Below are positions 1 through 9,483 of a stretch of DNA of 64,000 nt, in pieces (positions within the stretch are counted from its first letter, which is position 1; each line of letters starts with the position of its first letter). The notes beneath the pieces were generated by a model that worked only from the letters and a program-made list of their open reading frames with translations, did not search any database and had not been told where the DNA came from. The translations under genes were made by a program, and so were the position numbers. The DNA is from JAPWJZ01 sp964575605 (lineage in GTDB: Bacteria > Pseudomonadota > Alphaproteobacteria > Micavibrionales > UBA2020), in NCBI GenBank assembly GCA_964575605.1, contig CAZNRN010000004.1, positions 62,001-126,000 of the forward strand, in the 5' to 3' direction.

Positions 1-455
1 TGCTGGTAGAAATCGTTAAGGGTTTTCTGCTGACCTTCAGCTATATCTTCAAGCCCAAGGTCACGCTGAACTACCCTTTCGAAAAAGGCCCGCTCTCGCC
101 CCGTTTCCGCGGCGAACACGCGCTGCGCCGCTACCCGAACGGGGAAGAGCGCTGCATCGCCTGCAAACTGTGCGAGGCCATCTGCCCCGCGCAGGCCATC
201 ACCATCGAAGCCGAACCCCGCGAAGACGGCAGCCGCCGCACCACTCGTTACGACATCGACATGACGAAGTGCATCTACTGTGGCCTTTGCCAGGAAGCCT
301 GCCCGGTGGACGCCATCGTCGAAGGCCCGAACTTCGAATTCGCGACCGAAACGCGCGAGGAGCTTTACTACAACAAACAAAAATTGCTCGATAACGGCGA
401 CCGCTGGGAAGCCCAGCTGGCCGCCAACATCGAAGCCGACGCGCCGTACAGATAA
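1..455 (+). CDS. nuoI: NADH-quinone oxidoreductase subunit I, 5' end missing
   Basis: This is the C-terminal part of the complex I subunit that carries iron-sulfur clusters N6a and N6b in the peripheral arm. The open frame begins at base 3 and runs in from outside the window. Two ferredoxin-type CxxCxxCxxxCP motifs are visible, CIACKLCEAICP (about bases 156-191) and CIYCGLCQEACP (about bases 270-305), each expected to ligate a 4Fe-4S cluster. The order nuoI-J-K-L-M-N follows, with an 11-base gap to nuoJ, so it is part of the nuo operon. Identification is secure from the motif pair and context. Confidence 0.97.
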   Translation, partial: LVEIVKGFLLTFSYIFKPKVTLNYPFEKGPLSPRFRGEHALRRYPNGEERCIACKLCEAICPAQAITIEAEPREDGSRRTTRYDIDMTKCIYCGLCQEACPVDAIVEGPNFEFATETREELYYNKQKLLDNGDRWEAQLAANIEADAPYR

Positions 456-466
456 GGACATATATA

Positions 467-1081
467 ATGGTAGAGGCGATATTCTTTTACATGTTCTCGG
501 CCGTGCTGATTGCCAGCGGCATTGCCGTGATTTCGGCACGCAATCCGGTGCATTCCGTCCTGTTCCTGATACTCGCCTTCTTCAACGCGGCGGGGCTTTT
601 TGTGATGCTGGGCGCCGAGTTCCTCGCGATGATTTTGGTTATCGTCTACGTGGGCGCGGTCGCCGTGCTGTTCCTTTTCGTCGTCATGATGCTCGACATC
701 AATTTCGCTGAGCTGCGCCGCGGCATGCTGAGGCACCTGCCTATCGGTGGCACTATCGGTGCCGTCCTGCTGGCGGAACTCTGCTGGATTTACCGCAGCT
801 GGGCGCCGTCTTCCCTTATCGCGAACGCCGCGCAACCTATTCCGCAGCCTGAAGCCGGTATCAGCAACACGCAAGCGCTGGGTCAGGTGCTTTACACGCA
901 CTATGTCTACCTCTTCCAGCTGTCCGGCCTTATCCTGCTGGTCGCCATGATTGGCGCGATCACGCTGACGCTGCGCGAACGCAGGGGCGTCCGCCGCCAG
1001 TCAATCGCGTCGCAGGTCAGCCGTAACCCCAAAGACGTGCTGATTATCGAAAAAATAAAACCCAGAGAGGGAGTGTCGTAA
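467..1081 (+). CDS. nuoJ: NADH-quinone oxidoreductase subunit J
   Basis: This is a complex I membrane-arm subunit of 204 residues, the family's usual length, with about five hydrophobic helices. The N-terminal segment with the ARNPVHSVLFLILAF stretch and the following VYVGAVAVLFLFVVMML helix (the pi-bulge helix linked to proton-translocation coupling) are typical of NuoJ/ND6. Its stop codon shares one base with the nuoK start (TAATG at 1079-1083), which indicates translational coupling. It sits between nuoI and nuoK in the conserved order. Confidence 0.96.
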   Translation: MVEAIFFYMFSAVLIASGIAVISARNPVHSVLFLILAFFNAAGLFVMLGAEFLAMILVIVYVGAVAVLFLFVVMMLDINFAELRRGMLRHLPIGGTIGAVLLAELCWIYRSWAPSSLIANAAQPIPQPEAGISNTQALGQVLYTHYVYLFQLSGLILLVAMIGAITLTLRERRGVRRQSIASQVSRNPKDVLIIEKIKPREGVS

Positions 1082-1389
1082 TGGTGATCGGTATCGAACA
1101 TTTCCTGTTGGTTTCCGGCATTCTGTTCACGCTGGGCGTCTTCGGCATATTCCTGAACCGCCGCAACGTCATCATCATATTAATGTCCATCGAACTTATC
1201 CTGCTGTCGGTCAGCCTCAACATGGTCGCCTTTTCGGCGCAGCTGCATGACCTGACGGGGCAGGTGTTCTCGATGTTCATCCTGACCGTGGCGGCGGCGG
1301 AGGCGGCCATCGGCCTTGCCATCCTCGTCGTCTTTTTCCGCAACAAAAGCTCGATCGCGGTCGAGGATATCAACGCGCTTAAAGGGTAA
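1081..1389 (+). CDS. nuoK: NADH-quinone oxidoreductase subunit K
   Basis: This is a 102-residue complex I membrane subunit (ND4L homologue) with three transmembrane helices. The two buried glutamates needed for proton translocation in the family are present, Glu38 in the SIELILLSVSLN helix and Glu74 in the AAEAAIGLAI helix. The length is standard. The gene overlaps nuoJ by one base and is followed after 5 bases by nuoL. Confidence 0.97.
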   Translation: MVIGIEHFLLVSGILFTLGVFGIFLNRRNVIIILMSIELILLSVSLNMVAFSAQLHDLTGQVFSMFILTVAAAEAAIGLAILVVFFRNKSSIAVEDINALKG

Positions 1390-1394
1390 CGACA

Positions 1395-3350
1395 ATGGAA
1401 GTCATCGCAGTCATCGCCCCCCTGGTCGGCGCCATCATGGCCGGGGTTTTCGGCAAAAGGGGCCTCGGCGACACGGGCGCACAGGTGCTGACCTGCGTGC
1501 TGATGGGCATCGCCGCCGTTTGCTCGCTCATCCTTTTCCGCGACGTCGCGCTGCTGGGGCATGTGCGCACCATCGAACTGTTCACCTGGATTTCATCCGG
1601 CGACCTGAAAGTCAGCTGGTCGCTTCGCTTTGACCAGCTGTCGGCGCTGATGGTGCTGGTCGTCAACGTCGTTTCCTGCATGGTGCATATCTATTCCGTC
1701 GGCTACATGCACCACGACGACGCGCAGGCGCGTTTTATGTCGTACCTCAGCCTCTTTACCTTCGCGATGCTTGCGCTGGTGACGGCGAACAACCTCGTCC
1801 AGCTGTTCTTCGGCTGGGAAGGCGTGGGCCTTGCGTCCTACCTGCTCATCGGTTTCTGGAACCATAAGGAAAGTGCGAATGCCGCGGCCGTGAAGGCCTT
1901 CGTCATGAACCGCATCGGCGACTTCGGCCTTGCGCTTGGCATTTTTGCCTGCTTCTTCCTGTTCGGCTCGCTCGATTTCGACACGATTTTCTCCCAGGTG
2001 AAGGATTTCGAGGGCCGCCAGCTTGAATTCCTCGGCTACCAGGTCCATGCGCTCAGCCTGATCGGCGCGCTGCTGTTCATCGGCGCGATGGGTAAATCGG
2101 CGCAGCTGGGCCTGCATACCTGGCTGCCCGATGCCATGGAAGGCCCGACGCCCGTCTCCGCGCTCATCCACGCGGCAACGATGGTGACGGCCGGCGTGTT
2201 CCTTGTTGCCCGCATGTCGCCGCTGTACGAATATGCACCCGCTGTCCGTGAATTCATCACCGTGATCGGCGCTCTGACGGCACTTGTCGCCGCCAGCATT
2301 GCGCTGACACAGTTCGATATCAAGCGCGTGATCGCCTATTCGACCATGAGCCAGCTGGGGTACATGTTCTTCGCGCTGGGCGTTTCTGCCTATGGCGCGG
2401 CTATGTTCCACCTTTTTACCCACGCGTTCTTCAAGGCGCTGCTGTTCCTTGGAGCAGGTTCGGTCATCCATGCGATGTCGGACGAGCAGGATATGCGCAA
2501 GATGGGCGGCATCTGGAAGATGGTTCCGGTCACCTATGCGATGATGTGGATCGGCAGCCTTGCGCTGGCGGGCGTGCCTATCTTCGCCGGTTACTTCTCC
2601 AAGGACATCATCCTCGAGGCCGCCTTCGCCGACCATAGCAGGGTGGGGGAGTTCGCCTATTGGTGCGGTATCACCGCGGCCTTCCTGACGGCGTTTTATT
2701 CGTGGCGTCTTATCTTCCTGACCTTCCACGGCCATTCGCGCGCGGATGAAAAGGTTATGGCGCACGTACATGAATCGCCCAAGATCATGACCATTCCGCT
2801 TTACGTCCTCGCAGCAGGCGCGGTCGTGACGGGTATCGCCTTCAACAAGTTCTTTGTAGGCGAATATCGCGAAAGGTTCTGGGGCGAGGCGATTTTCGTG
2901 CTGCCCGACAACGATACCGTGCACCATGCGCATAGCGTCGCGCAGTGGGTGAAACTGCTGCCCACGGGCGTCGCTGCGGCGGGCATTCTGCTGGCCTTCG
3001 TCTTTTACGTGAAGTCGCGCCACCTGCCCGCCATCATGGCCGGCACCTTTGGCCGTCTGCATTCGTTCCTCTATAACAAATGGTATTTTGACGAGCTGTA
3101 CCGCCTTATCGGCGTCATTCCTGCCTTCTTCCTCGGCCGTGTGCTGTGGAAGGGCGGGGACGGCATGATCATCGACGGCCTGGGCCCCGATGGCGTTGCC
3201 AGCACTATCGATAAAACCGCCGGCAAGGCGCGCAAGATGCAGACGGGTTACGTCTATCACTACGCCTTCGCGATGCTGATCGGTGTGGTGGCGCTTGTCA
3301 CCGGATATGTCCTGTACCAACACATGAACGCGCAGGTGCCTACGCCATGA
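1395..3350 (+). CDS. nuoL: NADH-quinone oxidoreductase subunit L
   Basis: This is a 651-residue antiporter-like subunit at the distal end of the complex I membrane arm. Many transmembrane helices are seen, together with the conserved quinone/antiporter family block HTWLPDAMEGPTPVSALIHA (about bases 2116-2175) and the FFGWEGVGLASYLLIGFW segment. The long C-terminal part fits the lateral helix and final membrane anchor that distinguish NuoL from NuoM. A large open frame on the opposite strand is only a codon-bias shadow. The stop overlaps the nuoM start by 4 bases (ATGA). Confidence 0.97.
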   Translation: MEVIAVIAPLVGAIMAGVFGKRGLGDTGAQVLTCVLMGIAAVCSLILFRDVALLGHVRTIELFTWISSGDLKVSWSLRFDQLSALMVLVVNVVSCMVHIYSVGYMHHDDAQARFMSYLSLFTFAMLALVTANNLVQLFFGWEGVGLASYLLIGFWNHKESANAAAVKAFVMNRIGDFGLALGIFACFFLFGSLDFDTIFSQVKDFEGRQLEFLGYQVHALSLIGALLFIGAMGKSAQLGLHTWLPDAMEGPTPVSALIHAATMVTAGVFLVARMSPLYEYAPAVREFITVIGALTALVAASIALTQFDIKRVIAYSTMSQLGYMFFALGVSAYGAAMFHLFTHAFFKALLFLGAGSVIHAMSDEQDMRKMGGIWKMVPVTYAMMWIGSLALAGVPIFAGYFSKDIILEAAFADHSRVGEFAYWCGITAAFLTAFYSWRLIFLTFHGHSRADEKVMAHVHESPKIMTIPLYVLAAGAVVTGIAFNKFFVGEYRERFWGEAIFVLPDNDTVHHAHSVAQWVKLLPTGVAAAGILLAFVFYVKSRHLPAIMAGTFGRLHSFLYNKWYFDELYRLIGVIPAFFLGRVLWKGGDGMIIDGLGPDGVASTIDKTAGKARKMQTGYVYHYAFAMLIGVVALVTGYVLYQHMNAQVPTP

Positions 3351-4852
3351 TGACTTTCCCTATCCTGTCGCTGATTACCTTCCTGCCGCTTGTGGGGGTG
3401 CTGTTCATCTTCTTCGTGCGGGGCGATGCCGAAACCGTGGCGCGCAATTCGCGCAATACGGCGCTGCTGACCTCCGTCTTCACCTTCGCGCTGTCCGTTT
3501 ATATGTATGCGGGGTTCGACAAGACATCGGCCGCGTTCCAGTTTTTGGAAACGATCCCCTGGATGCCCGGTATCGTCAACATCAACTATAAAATGGGCGT
3601 TGACGGTATTTCGATTTTCTTCGTGCTGCTGTCCACCTTCCTGACACCCATCTGCATCCTTGCCAGCTGGGAGTCGGTTGAGACCCGCGTGAAGGAATAC
3701 ATGATCGCCTTCCTGTTGCTGGAAACGATGATGGTGGGCATGTTCTGCGCGCTCGATCTTATGCTTTTCTATGTCTTCTTCGAAGGCGTGCTGATACCGA
3801 TGTTCGTTATCATCGGCGTCTGGGGAGGCAAGCGCCGTGTTTACGCCTCGTTCAAGTTCTTTCTGTATACGCTGCTGGGCTCCGTCCTGCTGCTGCTGGC
3901 AATCCTCGCGCTCTACGGCAAGTATGGCACGACCGATATCCAGACGCTGGCCGGCATGGATATCCCGTTCGATATGCAAAAATGGCTTTGGCTGGCTTTC
4001 CTCGCTTCCTTTGCCGTGAAGGTGCCGATGTGGCCGTTCCATACCTGGCTGCCCGATGCGCACGTCGAGGCGCCGACGGCGGGTTCGGTCATACTTGCTG
4101 GCGTTCTGCTGAAAATGGGCGGTTACGGCTTCCTCCGTCTGTCGCTACCGATTTTGCCGGAGGCTTCGCTGTTCTTTGCGCCATTGATTTTCAGCCTCAG
4201 CGTGGTTGCGGTGATCTATACCTCGCTGGTTGCGCTGGCGCAGGAGGACATGAAGAAGCTGATCGCTTATTCTTCGGTGGCACACATGGGTTTTGTCACC
4301 ATCGGCATCTTTACCCTGACGCAACAGGGGCTGGATGGCGCGATGTTCCAGATGCTCTCGCATGGTATCGTTTCTGCCGCGCTCTTCCTTTGCGTCGGCG
4401 TGGTTTACGACCGCCTGCATACGCGCGAAATTGACCGTTACGGCGGCCTCGTTAAGAACATGCCAAACTATGCAGTGGCTTTCATGCTCTTTGCAATGGC
4501 CTCGATCGGCCTGCCTGGCACCAGTGGTTTCGTGGGCGAATTCCTCGTCCTTGTCGGCTCTTACCAGGTCAGTACCATGGTAACGGCGCTTGCCGCGACG
4601 GGTGTTGTGCTGGGCGCTGCTTATACGCTGCTGCTTTATAAACGCGTTGTTTTCGGTGAGCTGGTCAAGCCCGACGTGCGCGCGATGAAAGACCTGAGCG
4701 CGCGCGAGGTTATGATTTTCGCGCCCATGATTGTATTGGTGCTGTGGATGGGCATTTACCCCTCCAGCTTCACCAGGCCAATGGCGCCCTCGCTTGCCAA
4801 GGTAATCACTGACTTCAAGGCGGATATCGCCCAGCCGGAGGCCCAGCCATGA
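3347..4852 (+). CDS. nuoM: NADH-quinone oxidoreductase subunit M
   Basis: This is a 501-residue antiporter-like proton-pumping subunit of complex I (ND4 homologue). The family block HTWLPDAHVEAPTAGSVILA and the downstream LLKMGGYGFLRL stretch are intact, with about 14 predicted helices. A conserved glutamate in the FYVFFEGVLIPMFVIIG helix matches the functional Glu of the family. It overlaps nuoL at its start and nuoN at its end by 4 bases each, so the three large membrane subunits are translationally coupled. Confidence 0.97.
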   Translation: MMTFPILSLITFLPLVGVLFIFFVRGDAETVARNSRNTALLTSVFTFALSVYMYAGFDKTSAAFQFLETIPWMPGIVNINYKMGVDGISIFFVLLSTFLTPICILASWESVETRVKEYMIAFLLLETMMVGMFCALDLMLFYVFFEGVLIPMFVIIGVWGGKRRVYASFKFFLYTLLGSVLLLLAILALYGKYGTTDIQTLAGMDIPFDMQKWLWLAFLASFAVKVPMWPFHTWLPDAHVEAPTAGSVILAGVLLKMGGYGFLRLSLPILPEASLFFAPLIFSLSVVAVIYTSLVALAQEDMKKLIAYSSVAHMGFVTIGIFTLTQQGLDGAMFQMLSHGIVSAALFLCVGVVYDRLHTREIDRYGGLVKNMPNYAVAFMLFAMASIGLPGTSGFVGEFLVLVGSYQVSTMVTALAATGVVLGAAYTLLLYKRVVFGELVKPDVRAMKDLSAREVMIFAPMIVLVLWMGIYPSSFTRPMAPSLAKVITDFKADIAQPEAQP

Positions 4853-6300
4853 ACTTTTTCACCGCCCCTGACCTGGCGCCTGCTTTCCCCGAAATCTCGC
4901 TCGCTTTCTTCGGCATCATCCTGCTGATGTTCGGCGTGGCGAAGAACAGGGAAGACTACAGCAGCGTCGCGAACCTCGGTATTTTCGCGCTGATCGCGGT
5001 TTTTGCCATGATCTGCAAGTTCTGCACCGAGACGTCCTCGACTTTTGGCGGCGCGTTTGTGTCCGACGCTTTCGGCAGCTTCATGAAGCTGCTGGTGGTG
5101 GCGGGCTCGGCCGTGTCGATCATGATGGCTTCGAAATACGTCGAGCGCGAGCGTGTGATGCGCTTCGAATATCCCGTCCTCATCCTGTTTGCCACGCTCG
5201 GCATGCTGCTGATGATTTCGGCGAATGACCTGATCGCGCTCTACATGGGCCTTGAACTGCAGAGCCTTTGCCTTTACGTGCTGGCCTCCATCCAGCGGGA
5301 CACCCTGCGTTCGCCCGAGGCGGGCCTGAAGTATTTCGTGCTGGGCGCGCTGTCTTCCGGCATGTTGCTCTATGGCGCGTCGCTGGTTTACGGCTTTACG
5401 GGCACCACCAATTTCGATGCAATCGCCACGTCGCTTGCGGCGGGGCATGCGGGCATCGGCATCATCACCGGCATGGTGCTGTTGCTGGCCGGCCTTGCCT
5501 TCAAGATTTCCGCCGTGCCCTTCCATATGTGGACGCCTGACGTTTATGAAGGCGCGCCGACTTCGGTAACCGCGTTCTTTGCGATTGCGCCCAAGATTGC
5601 GGCGCTGGCGCTGATCACCCGTGTTGCCATGGGCCCCTTTATGCCGCTGGTGGAGGAATGGAGGCAGGTGATTACTGCGCTCTCCATGGCCTCCATGGCG
5701 CTGGGTGCCGTCGCGGCCATCGGTCAGACCAATATCAAGCGCCTGCTGGCCTACAGCTCCATCGGGCATATGGGTTACGCGCTCGTCGGCCTCGCCGCTG
5801 CGGACGCATCGGGCGTGCGCGCAATCATGGTCTACGCGACGCTTTACATGATCATGAGCATCGGCACCTTCGCCATCGTCCTGATGATGAAGCAGAAGGA
5901 CCGCATGGTAGAGCAGATTTCCGACCTCGCTGGCCTTGGCGAACGCCAGCCCATGCTGGCGCTGGCTATGACCATCATGATGTTCTCTATGGCAGGCATC
6001 CCGCCGTTGGCTGGCTTCTTTGGAAAGCTGTTTATCTTCCAGGCGGCTGTGAATGCGCAGCTTTATGCGCTGGCTATCGTGGGGGTGCTGACCTCGGTCG
6101 TTGCGGCTTACTATTATATCCGCATCATCAAGGTCATGTATTTCGACCCCGCAGGCGATGAAGCTATTGACCCCGCCAAGGACGGCAGGCTGAATTTTCT
6201 GCTGGCCGTGTCATGTGTGGTGGCCTTGCTGTTCATCGCTTTCCCGGGCCCGCTGCTGGTCTCGGCGGAGGCGGCGGCACAGGCGTTGCTGACCAAGTAA
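4849..6300 (+). CDS. nuoN: NADH-quinone oxidoreductase subunit N
   Basis: This is a 483-residue proton-translocating membrane subunit of complex I (ND2 homologue) and the last nuo gene. The characteristic block FHMWTPDVYEGAPTSVTAFF (about bases 5521-5580) and the following KIAAL segment are present, along with the YMGLELQSLCLYVLA helix carrying the conserved Glu. The gene ends one base before the birA start, so birA is probably read from the same transcript, as in many alphaproteobacteria. Confidence 0.97.
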   Translation: MNFFTAPDLAPAFPEISLAFFGIILLMFGVAKNREDYSSVANLGIFALIAVFAMICKFCTETSSTFGGAFVSDAFGSFMKLLVVAGSAVSIMMASKYVERERVMRFEYPVLILFATLGMLLMISANDLIALYMGLELQSLCLYVLASIQRDTLRSPEAGLKYFVLGALSSGMLLYGASLVYGFTGTTNFDAIATSLAAGHAGIGIITGMVLLLAGLAFKISAVPFHMWTPDVYEGAPTSVTAFFAIAPKIAALALITRVAMGPFMPLVEEWRQVITALSMASMALGAVAAIGQTNIKRLLAYSSIGHMGYALVGLAAADASGVRAIMVYATLYMIMSIGTFAIVLMMKQKDRMVEQISDLAGLGERQPMLALAMTIMMFSMAGIPPLAGFFGKLFIFQAAVNAQLYALAIVGVLTSVVAAYYYIRIIKVMYFDPAGDEAIDPAKDGRLNFLLAVSCVVALLFIAFPGPLLVSAEAAAQALLTK

Positions 6301-6301
6301 T

Positions 6302-7003
6302 ATGGCGCTTAAAAACCTCGTCGAGCTCGATACCACCCCCAGCACGAACGACCATGCCAAAGCGCTGGCACGCGACGGCGCTGTCGAGGGAACAGTCGTC
6401 ACTGCTGGTGAGCAAACCGCGGGCAGGGGGCGGCAGGGCAACAGCTGGGTTTCAAACCGTGGCAACCTGTTCATGAGCATGGTCTTGCGCCCCGGCAAAC
6501 AGCCTTTGGAGGCCGGGCAAATATCGTTTGTCGCTGCGGTTGCACTGGCCGAAACCCTGAAAGAATTTCTTCCCGCATCGGTTCCTGTTGCCCTTAAATG
6601 GCCGAACGATGTTCTGCTGAACGGCAAAAAATCCGCCGGTATCCTGATTGAATCGGAAGGTGATTTCGTGGTGGCCGGCATCGGCGTCAATGTCGCCCAC
6701 GCACCGGAAGGTGCTGCAAATCTCGCCGCTTTCGGTGTCAAGGCAGAGGCCAGTCAGGTGCTGGAAAAACTGTCAGCTCGGCTTATATTGCTTTACAGCC
6801 TGTGGCAGAAGCAGGGCTTTGCGCCCATCCGCCACGCCTGGCTTGGTTTCGCCCACAATATCGGCAATACCATCAACGTGCGCCTGCCGCGCGAAACTTT
6901 CGCGGGCAAGTTTATCGGCATCGACGAAGGCGGGGCGCTGCAGGTTGAACTGCAGGACGGCACGCGCCGCAACATCGCATCCGGAGAGGTTTTCAATATC
7001 TGA
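6302..7003 (+). CDS. birA: Biotin--[acetyl-CoA-carboxylase] ligase, non-regulatory type
   Basis: This enzyme activates biotin to biotinyl-AMP and transfers it to the biotin carboxyl carrier protein. At 233 residues it has no N-terminal winged-helix DNA-binding domain, so it is a class I ligase without repressor function. The adenylate-binding loop GRGRQG is at residues 41-46, and the KWPNDVLLNGKK motif with the catalytic Lys lies at 99-110. A small C-terminal SH3-like domain is suggested by the final 50 residues (VRLPRETFAGKFIGIDEGG). It lies directly after nuoN and overlaps rnj by one base. The coaX gene often found next to it in this class is absent. Confidence 0.95.
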   Translation: MALKNLVELDTTPSTNDHAKALARDGAVEGTVVTAGEQTAGRGRQGNSWVSNRGNLFMSMVLRPGKQPLEAGQISFVAAVALAETLKEFLPASVPVALKWPNDVLLNGKKSAGILIESEGDFVVAGIGVNVAHAPEGAANLAAFGVKAEASQVLEKLSARLILLYSLWQKQGFAPIRHAWLGFAHNIGNTINVRLPRETFAGKFIGIDEGGALQVELQDGTRRNIASGEVFNI

Positions 7004-8685
7004 TGGCAAAGCTTGATTTCAAAATGGAAGACGATGCCATCTATTTCGTGCCGCTCGGCGGCTGCGGCGTCTTCGGCGCGAACATGACGCTCTATGGCTA
7101 TAAAGACAAATGGATCATGCTTGATTGCGGCATGGGCTTTGCCGACGACACCATGCCGGGCGTCGATATTTTGCTGCCCGACCCGACATTCGCCGAAAGC
7201 CTCGGCAGCAGCCTGCTCGGCATCCTGTTGACCCATGGCCACGAAGACCATATCGGCGCCATCGAAAACCTCTGGCCGCGCCTGAACAAGGCGCCGCTTT
7301 ACGCAACTGCCTTCACCGCCGAGCGTATCCGGCAGGATTTGAATGAACGCAGCTGGGGCAACCAGGCCAAGCTGCACGAATTGCCGCGCAAGGCTGAATT
7401 CGATATTGGCCCGTTCCACATACAATACGTGGAAATGTCTCATTCGATACCCGAGGCGCATGCCGTCGCCATCACAGTCAAGGGCGTAGGCACGATTGTT
7501 CATACCGGCGACTGGAAAATCGACAAAGACCCCGTTGTGGGCAATGTGACGGACGAAGAAACCCTGCGCAAGCTGGGTGATGCGGGCGTGCTGGCGCTGG
7601 TCGGCGATTCCACCAATGCCATGGTGCCCGGCCATTCTGGATCGGAGCGCGGGGTTGCAAACAACCTCATCGAGTTATTCGGAGAGTTCAAAGGGCAGAT
7701 TGCCATCACTTGCTTTTCCACCAACGTCGCGCGCCTGCAGGGCATCTATGCCGCCGCGAAGCACAATGGCCGTCATGTGTGCCTGATTGGCCGTTCGCTC
7801 TGGGCCGTCGATGACGCGGCCCGCAAAAGCGGTTACCTGAAAGGTATCCCGCCCTTCCTCGACGACGAAGAAGCAGGCGTGATGGAGGGCAGCCAGCTGG
7901 TTTACGTCTGCACCGGGTCGCAGGGTGAGCCGCGCGCGGCCATGGCGAAAATTTCCAATGACGACCATCCAGCCATCCGCCTTGATGAAGGCGATGTCGT
8001 CATTTTCTCGTCCCGCGCCATCCCCGGCAACGAGCGGGCTATCGACCGTATCAAGAATAAGCTGCTGGCCATGGGCGTCGATGTGGTGACGGACCGCGAC
8101 GCGCCTATCCATGTTTCAGGCCATCCTTACCGCGACGAATTAAAACAGCTTTACAGCTGGGTGCGCCCCAAGGCTGCGCTGCCCGTGCACGGCGAACATA
8201 TGCAGCAGGAAAAGCATGCGCAGCTGGCCAAAGATTGTGGTGTGCCCGAGGTGCTGCTGCCCGAAAACGGTATGGTCATCGAGGTCTCGCAGGAAGGTGT
8301 GCGGCAAGTAGGGCAGGTGAAATCAGGCATCCTCGCCATTGAAGGCAGCCGCATCGTCGCGATTGACCACGAAGCCATTTTGACGCGCAAGCGCATGATG
8401 TTCAACGGCAGCGCCATCGTGACCGTTGTCATCGACGGCGACGGGCAGTTGCTGGCCATGCCGAAAGTCACGGCGCTTGGCTTGCTCGATGAAAACAGCG
8501 AGACTGATAGCGAACACCTCGACGAAGTCGCGCAGGAAATTTCGAAAGTCCTCAAAAACATGCCGAAGAACCAACGCGGCGACGATGCGGCGCTGTCGGA
8601 GCTGGTGCGCGTCACTGCGCGCCGCTATTTCAACGAAAACTTCGACCGCAAGCCGCAGACGCGCGTGCATCTGGTGAGGGTGTAG
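7003..8685 (+). CDS. rnj: Ribonuclease J
   Basis: This is a 560-residue metallo-beta-lactamase/beta-CASP ribonuclease with expected 5'-3' exonuclease and endonuclease activity in RNA maturation and decay. The zinc motif HGHEDH is at residues 78-83, VHTGDWKID follows, and the beta-CASP motifs HVSGHP and PVHGEH are in the second half. The C-terminal domain is complete, ending in RVHLVRV, so the length is normal for the family. It overlaps birA by one base and is followed by the DUF1467 gene after one base. Confidence 0.96.
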   Translation: MAKLDFKMEDDAIYFVPLGGCGVFGANMTLYGYKDKWIMLDCGMGFADDTMPGVDILLPDPTFAESLGSSLLGILLTHGHEDHIGAIENLWPRLNKAPLYATAFTAERIRQDLNERSWGNQAKLHELPRKAEFDIGPFHIQYVEMSHSIPEAHAVAITVKGVGTIVHTGDWKIDKDPVVGNVTDEETLRKLGDAGVLALVGDSTNAMVPGHSGSERGVANNLIELFGEFKGQIAITCFSTNVARLQGIYAAAKHNGRHVCLIGRSLWAVDDAARKSGYLKGIPPFLDDEEAGVMEGSQLVYVCTGSQGEPRAAMAKISNDDHPAIRLDEGDVVIFSSRAIPGNERAIDRIKNKLLAMGVDVVTDRDAPIHVSGHPYRDELKQLYSWVRPKAALPVHGEHMQQEKHAQLAKDCGVPEVLLPENGMVIEVSQEGVRQVGQVKSGILAIEGSRIVAIDHEAILTRKRMMFNGSAIVTVVIDGDGQLLAMPKVTALGLLDENSETDSEHLDEVAQEISKVLKNMPKNQRGDDAALSELVRVTARRYFNENFDRKPQTRVHLVRV

Positions 8686-8686
8686 C

Positions 8687-8935
8687 ATGGGCATCGTCAA
8701 TGCCTTGTTTATTTATATCTTGGTCTGGTGGCTGGTGATTTTCACTGTGCTGCCTATCGGCATCGAGCGCCATACCGATGCGGCGCTGGGCCATGACGCC
8801 GGCGCGCCGAAAGACCCGAGGCTGGCCTATAAAATAAAACTGACCTCGATCGTTTCCGCCATCATCGTCGGCATTTTGTGGCTGATGGTGGATTTTGACG
8901 TTATTACCTGGGGTGAATGGTTCAGGGTGAAATGA
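8687..8935 (+). CDS. DUF1467 family small membrane protein
   Basis: This is an 82-residue protein with two hydrophobic helices (about residues 7-27 and 51-72) separated by a charged loop. The pattern WWLVIFTVLPIG, then a short ERHTD segment, then the second helix ending near WGEW matches the alphaproteobacterial DUF1467 family. No biochemical function is known for that family. It sits between rnj and proS, the usual place for this family. Its stop overlaps the next start (ATGATGA). Confidence 0.85.
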   Translation: MGIVNALFIYILVWWLVIFTVLPIGIERHTDAALGHDAGAPKDPRLAYKIKLTSIVSAIIVGILWLMVDFDVITWGEWFRVK

Positions 8936-9426
8936 TGAAAAAACTTTTGTGCGCCGTGATGCTTTCTTCGTTAATCAGCGCGCCCGCACTGGCGGCGGAA
9001 AAGGTTGCGAAACCCGCGCCAGAGATTGATCCTGCGCTTTGCCGCAGCATTGCCGAATACCAAAAACCCGCAGGTGTCGATTACAAGCCAGGCGTCGACG
9101 TGCATGGCAAGCCGGTCGTGGAGGCTGACCTGAACCCGTCGCCCGTTAAAATGCCGGAAAACTTCAGTTTCGATGTTACGATTGATACGGCGCAATATCT
9201 TGGCCTTCCGACGCCCGGCCTCGAGGGCGTGATTAACGTCGGCACTATTACCTCCGAAAAAGGCAAGCTCAGCTTTAACGGCGAGCCTATGGACGGTCAT
9301 GCCGCCAAGGTACTCCGAGAGCTCTGCACCAAAAAGCCTGAAATCCCTGTCGAAACACCAGCTCCCGCACCCGCTGAGATTCCTGCAGAATTGCCACCTA
9401 GCGTGCCTGATATCCATATTCAATGA
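8932..9426 (+). CDS. Secreted protein of unknown function
   Basis: This is a 164-residue protein beginning MMKKLLCAVMLSS, with a signal peptide likely cleaved after LISAPALA at about residue 22. The start at 8932 is preferred over 8917 because it begins the signal peptide and overlaps the DUF1467 stop. The mature part contains two cysteines (ALCRS, ELCTK) that could form one disulfide, and ends in a Pro/Glu/Ala-rich tail. The central motif FSFDVTIDTAQYLG is followed by GVINVGTIT, hinting at a small beta-rich periplasmic domain. No family was recognised. Confidence 0.75.
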   Translation: MMKKLLCAVMLSSLISAPALAAEKVAKPAPEIDPALCRSIAEYQKPAGVDYKPGVDVHGKPVVEADLNPSPVKMPENFSFDVTIDTAQYLGLPTPGLEGVINVGTITSEKGKLSFNGEPMDGHAAKVLRELCTKKPEIPVETPAPAPAEIPAELPPSVPDIHIQ

Positions 9427-9483
9427 TTGATTATTTGCCGCCGCTTGGTTACTTTTGGGGCAGGCAATTTTAAAAGGTGACCT

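Noticed and set aside
1593..3323. A 576-codon open frame on the strand opposite nuoL, and similar long antisense frames opposite proS, lolC, dnaE and eno
   Set aside because: They mirror the third-position GC bias of the real genes, have His/Arg-rich compositions and no recognisable domains.
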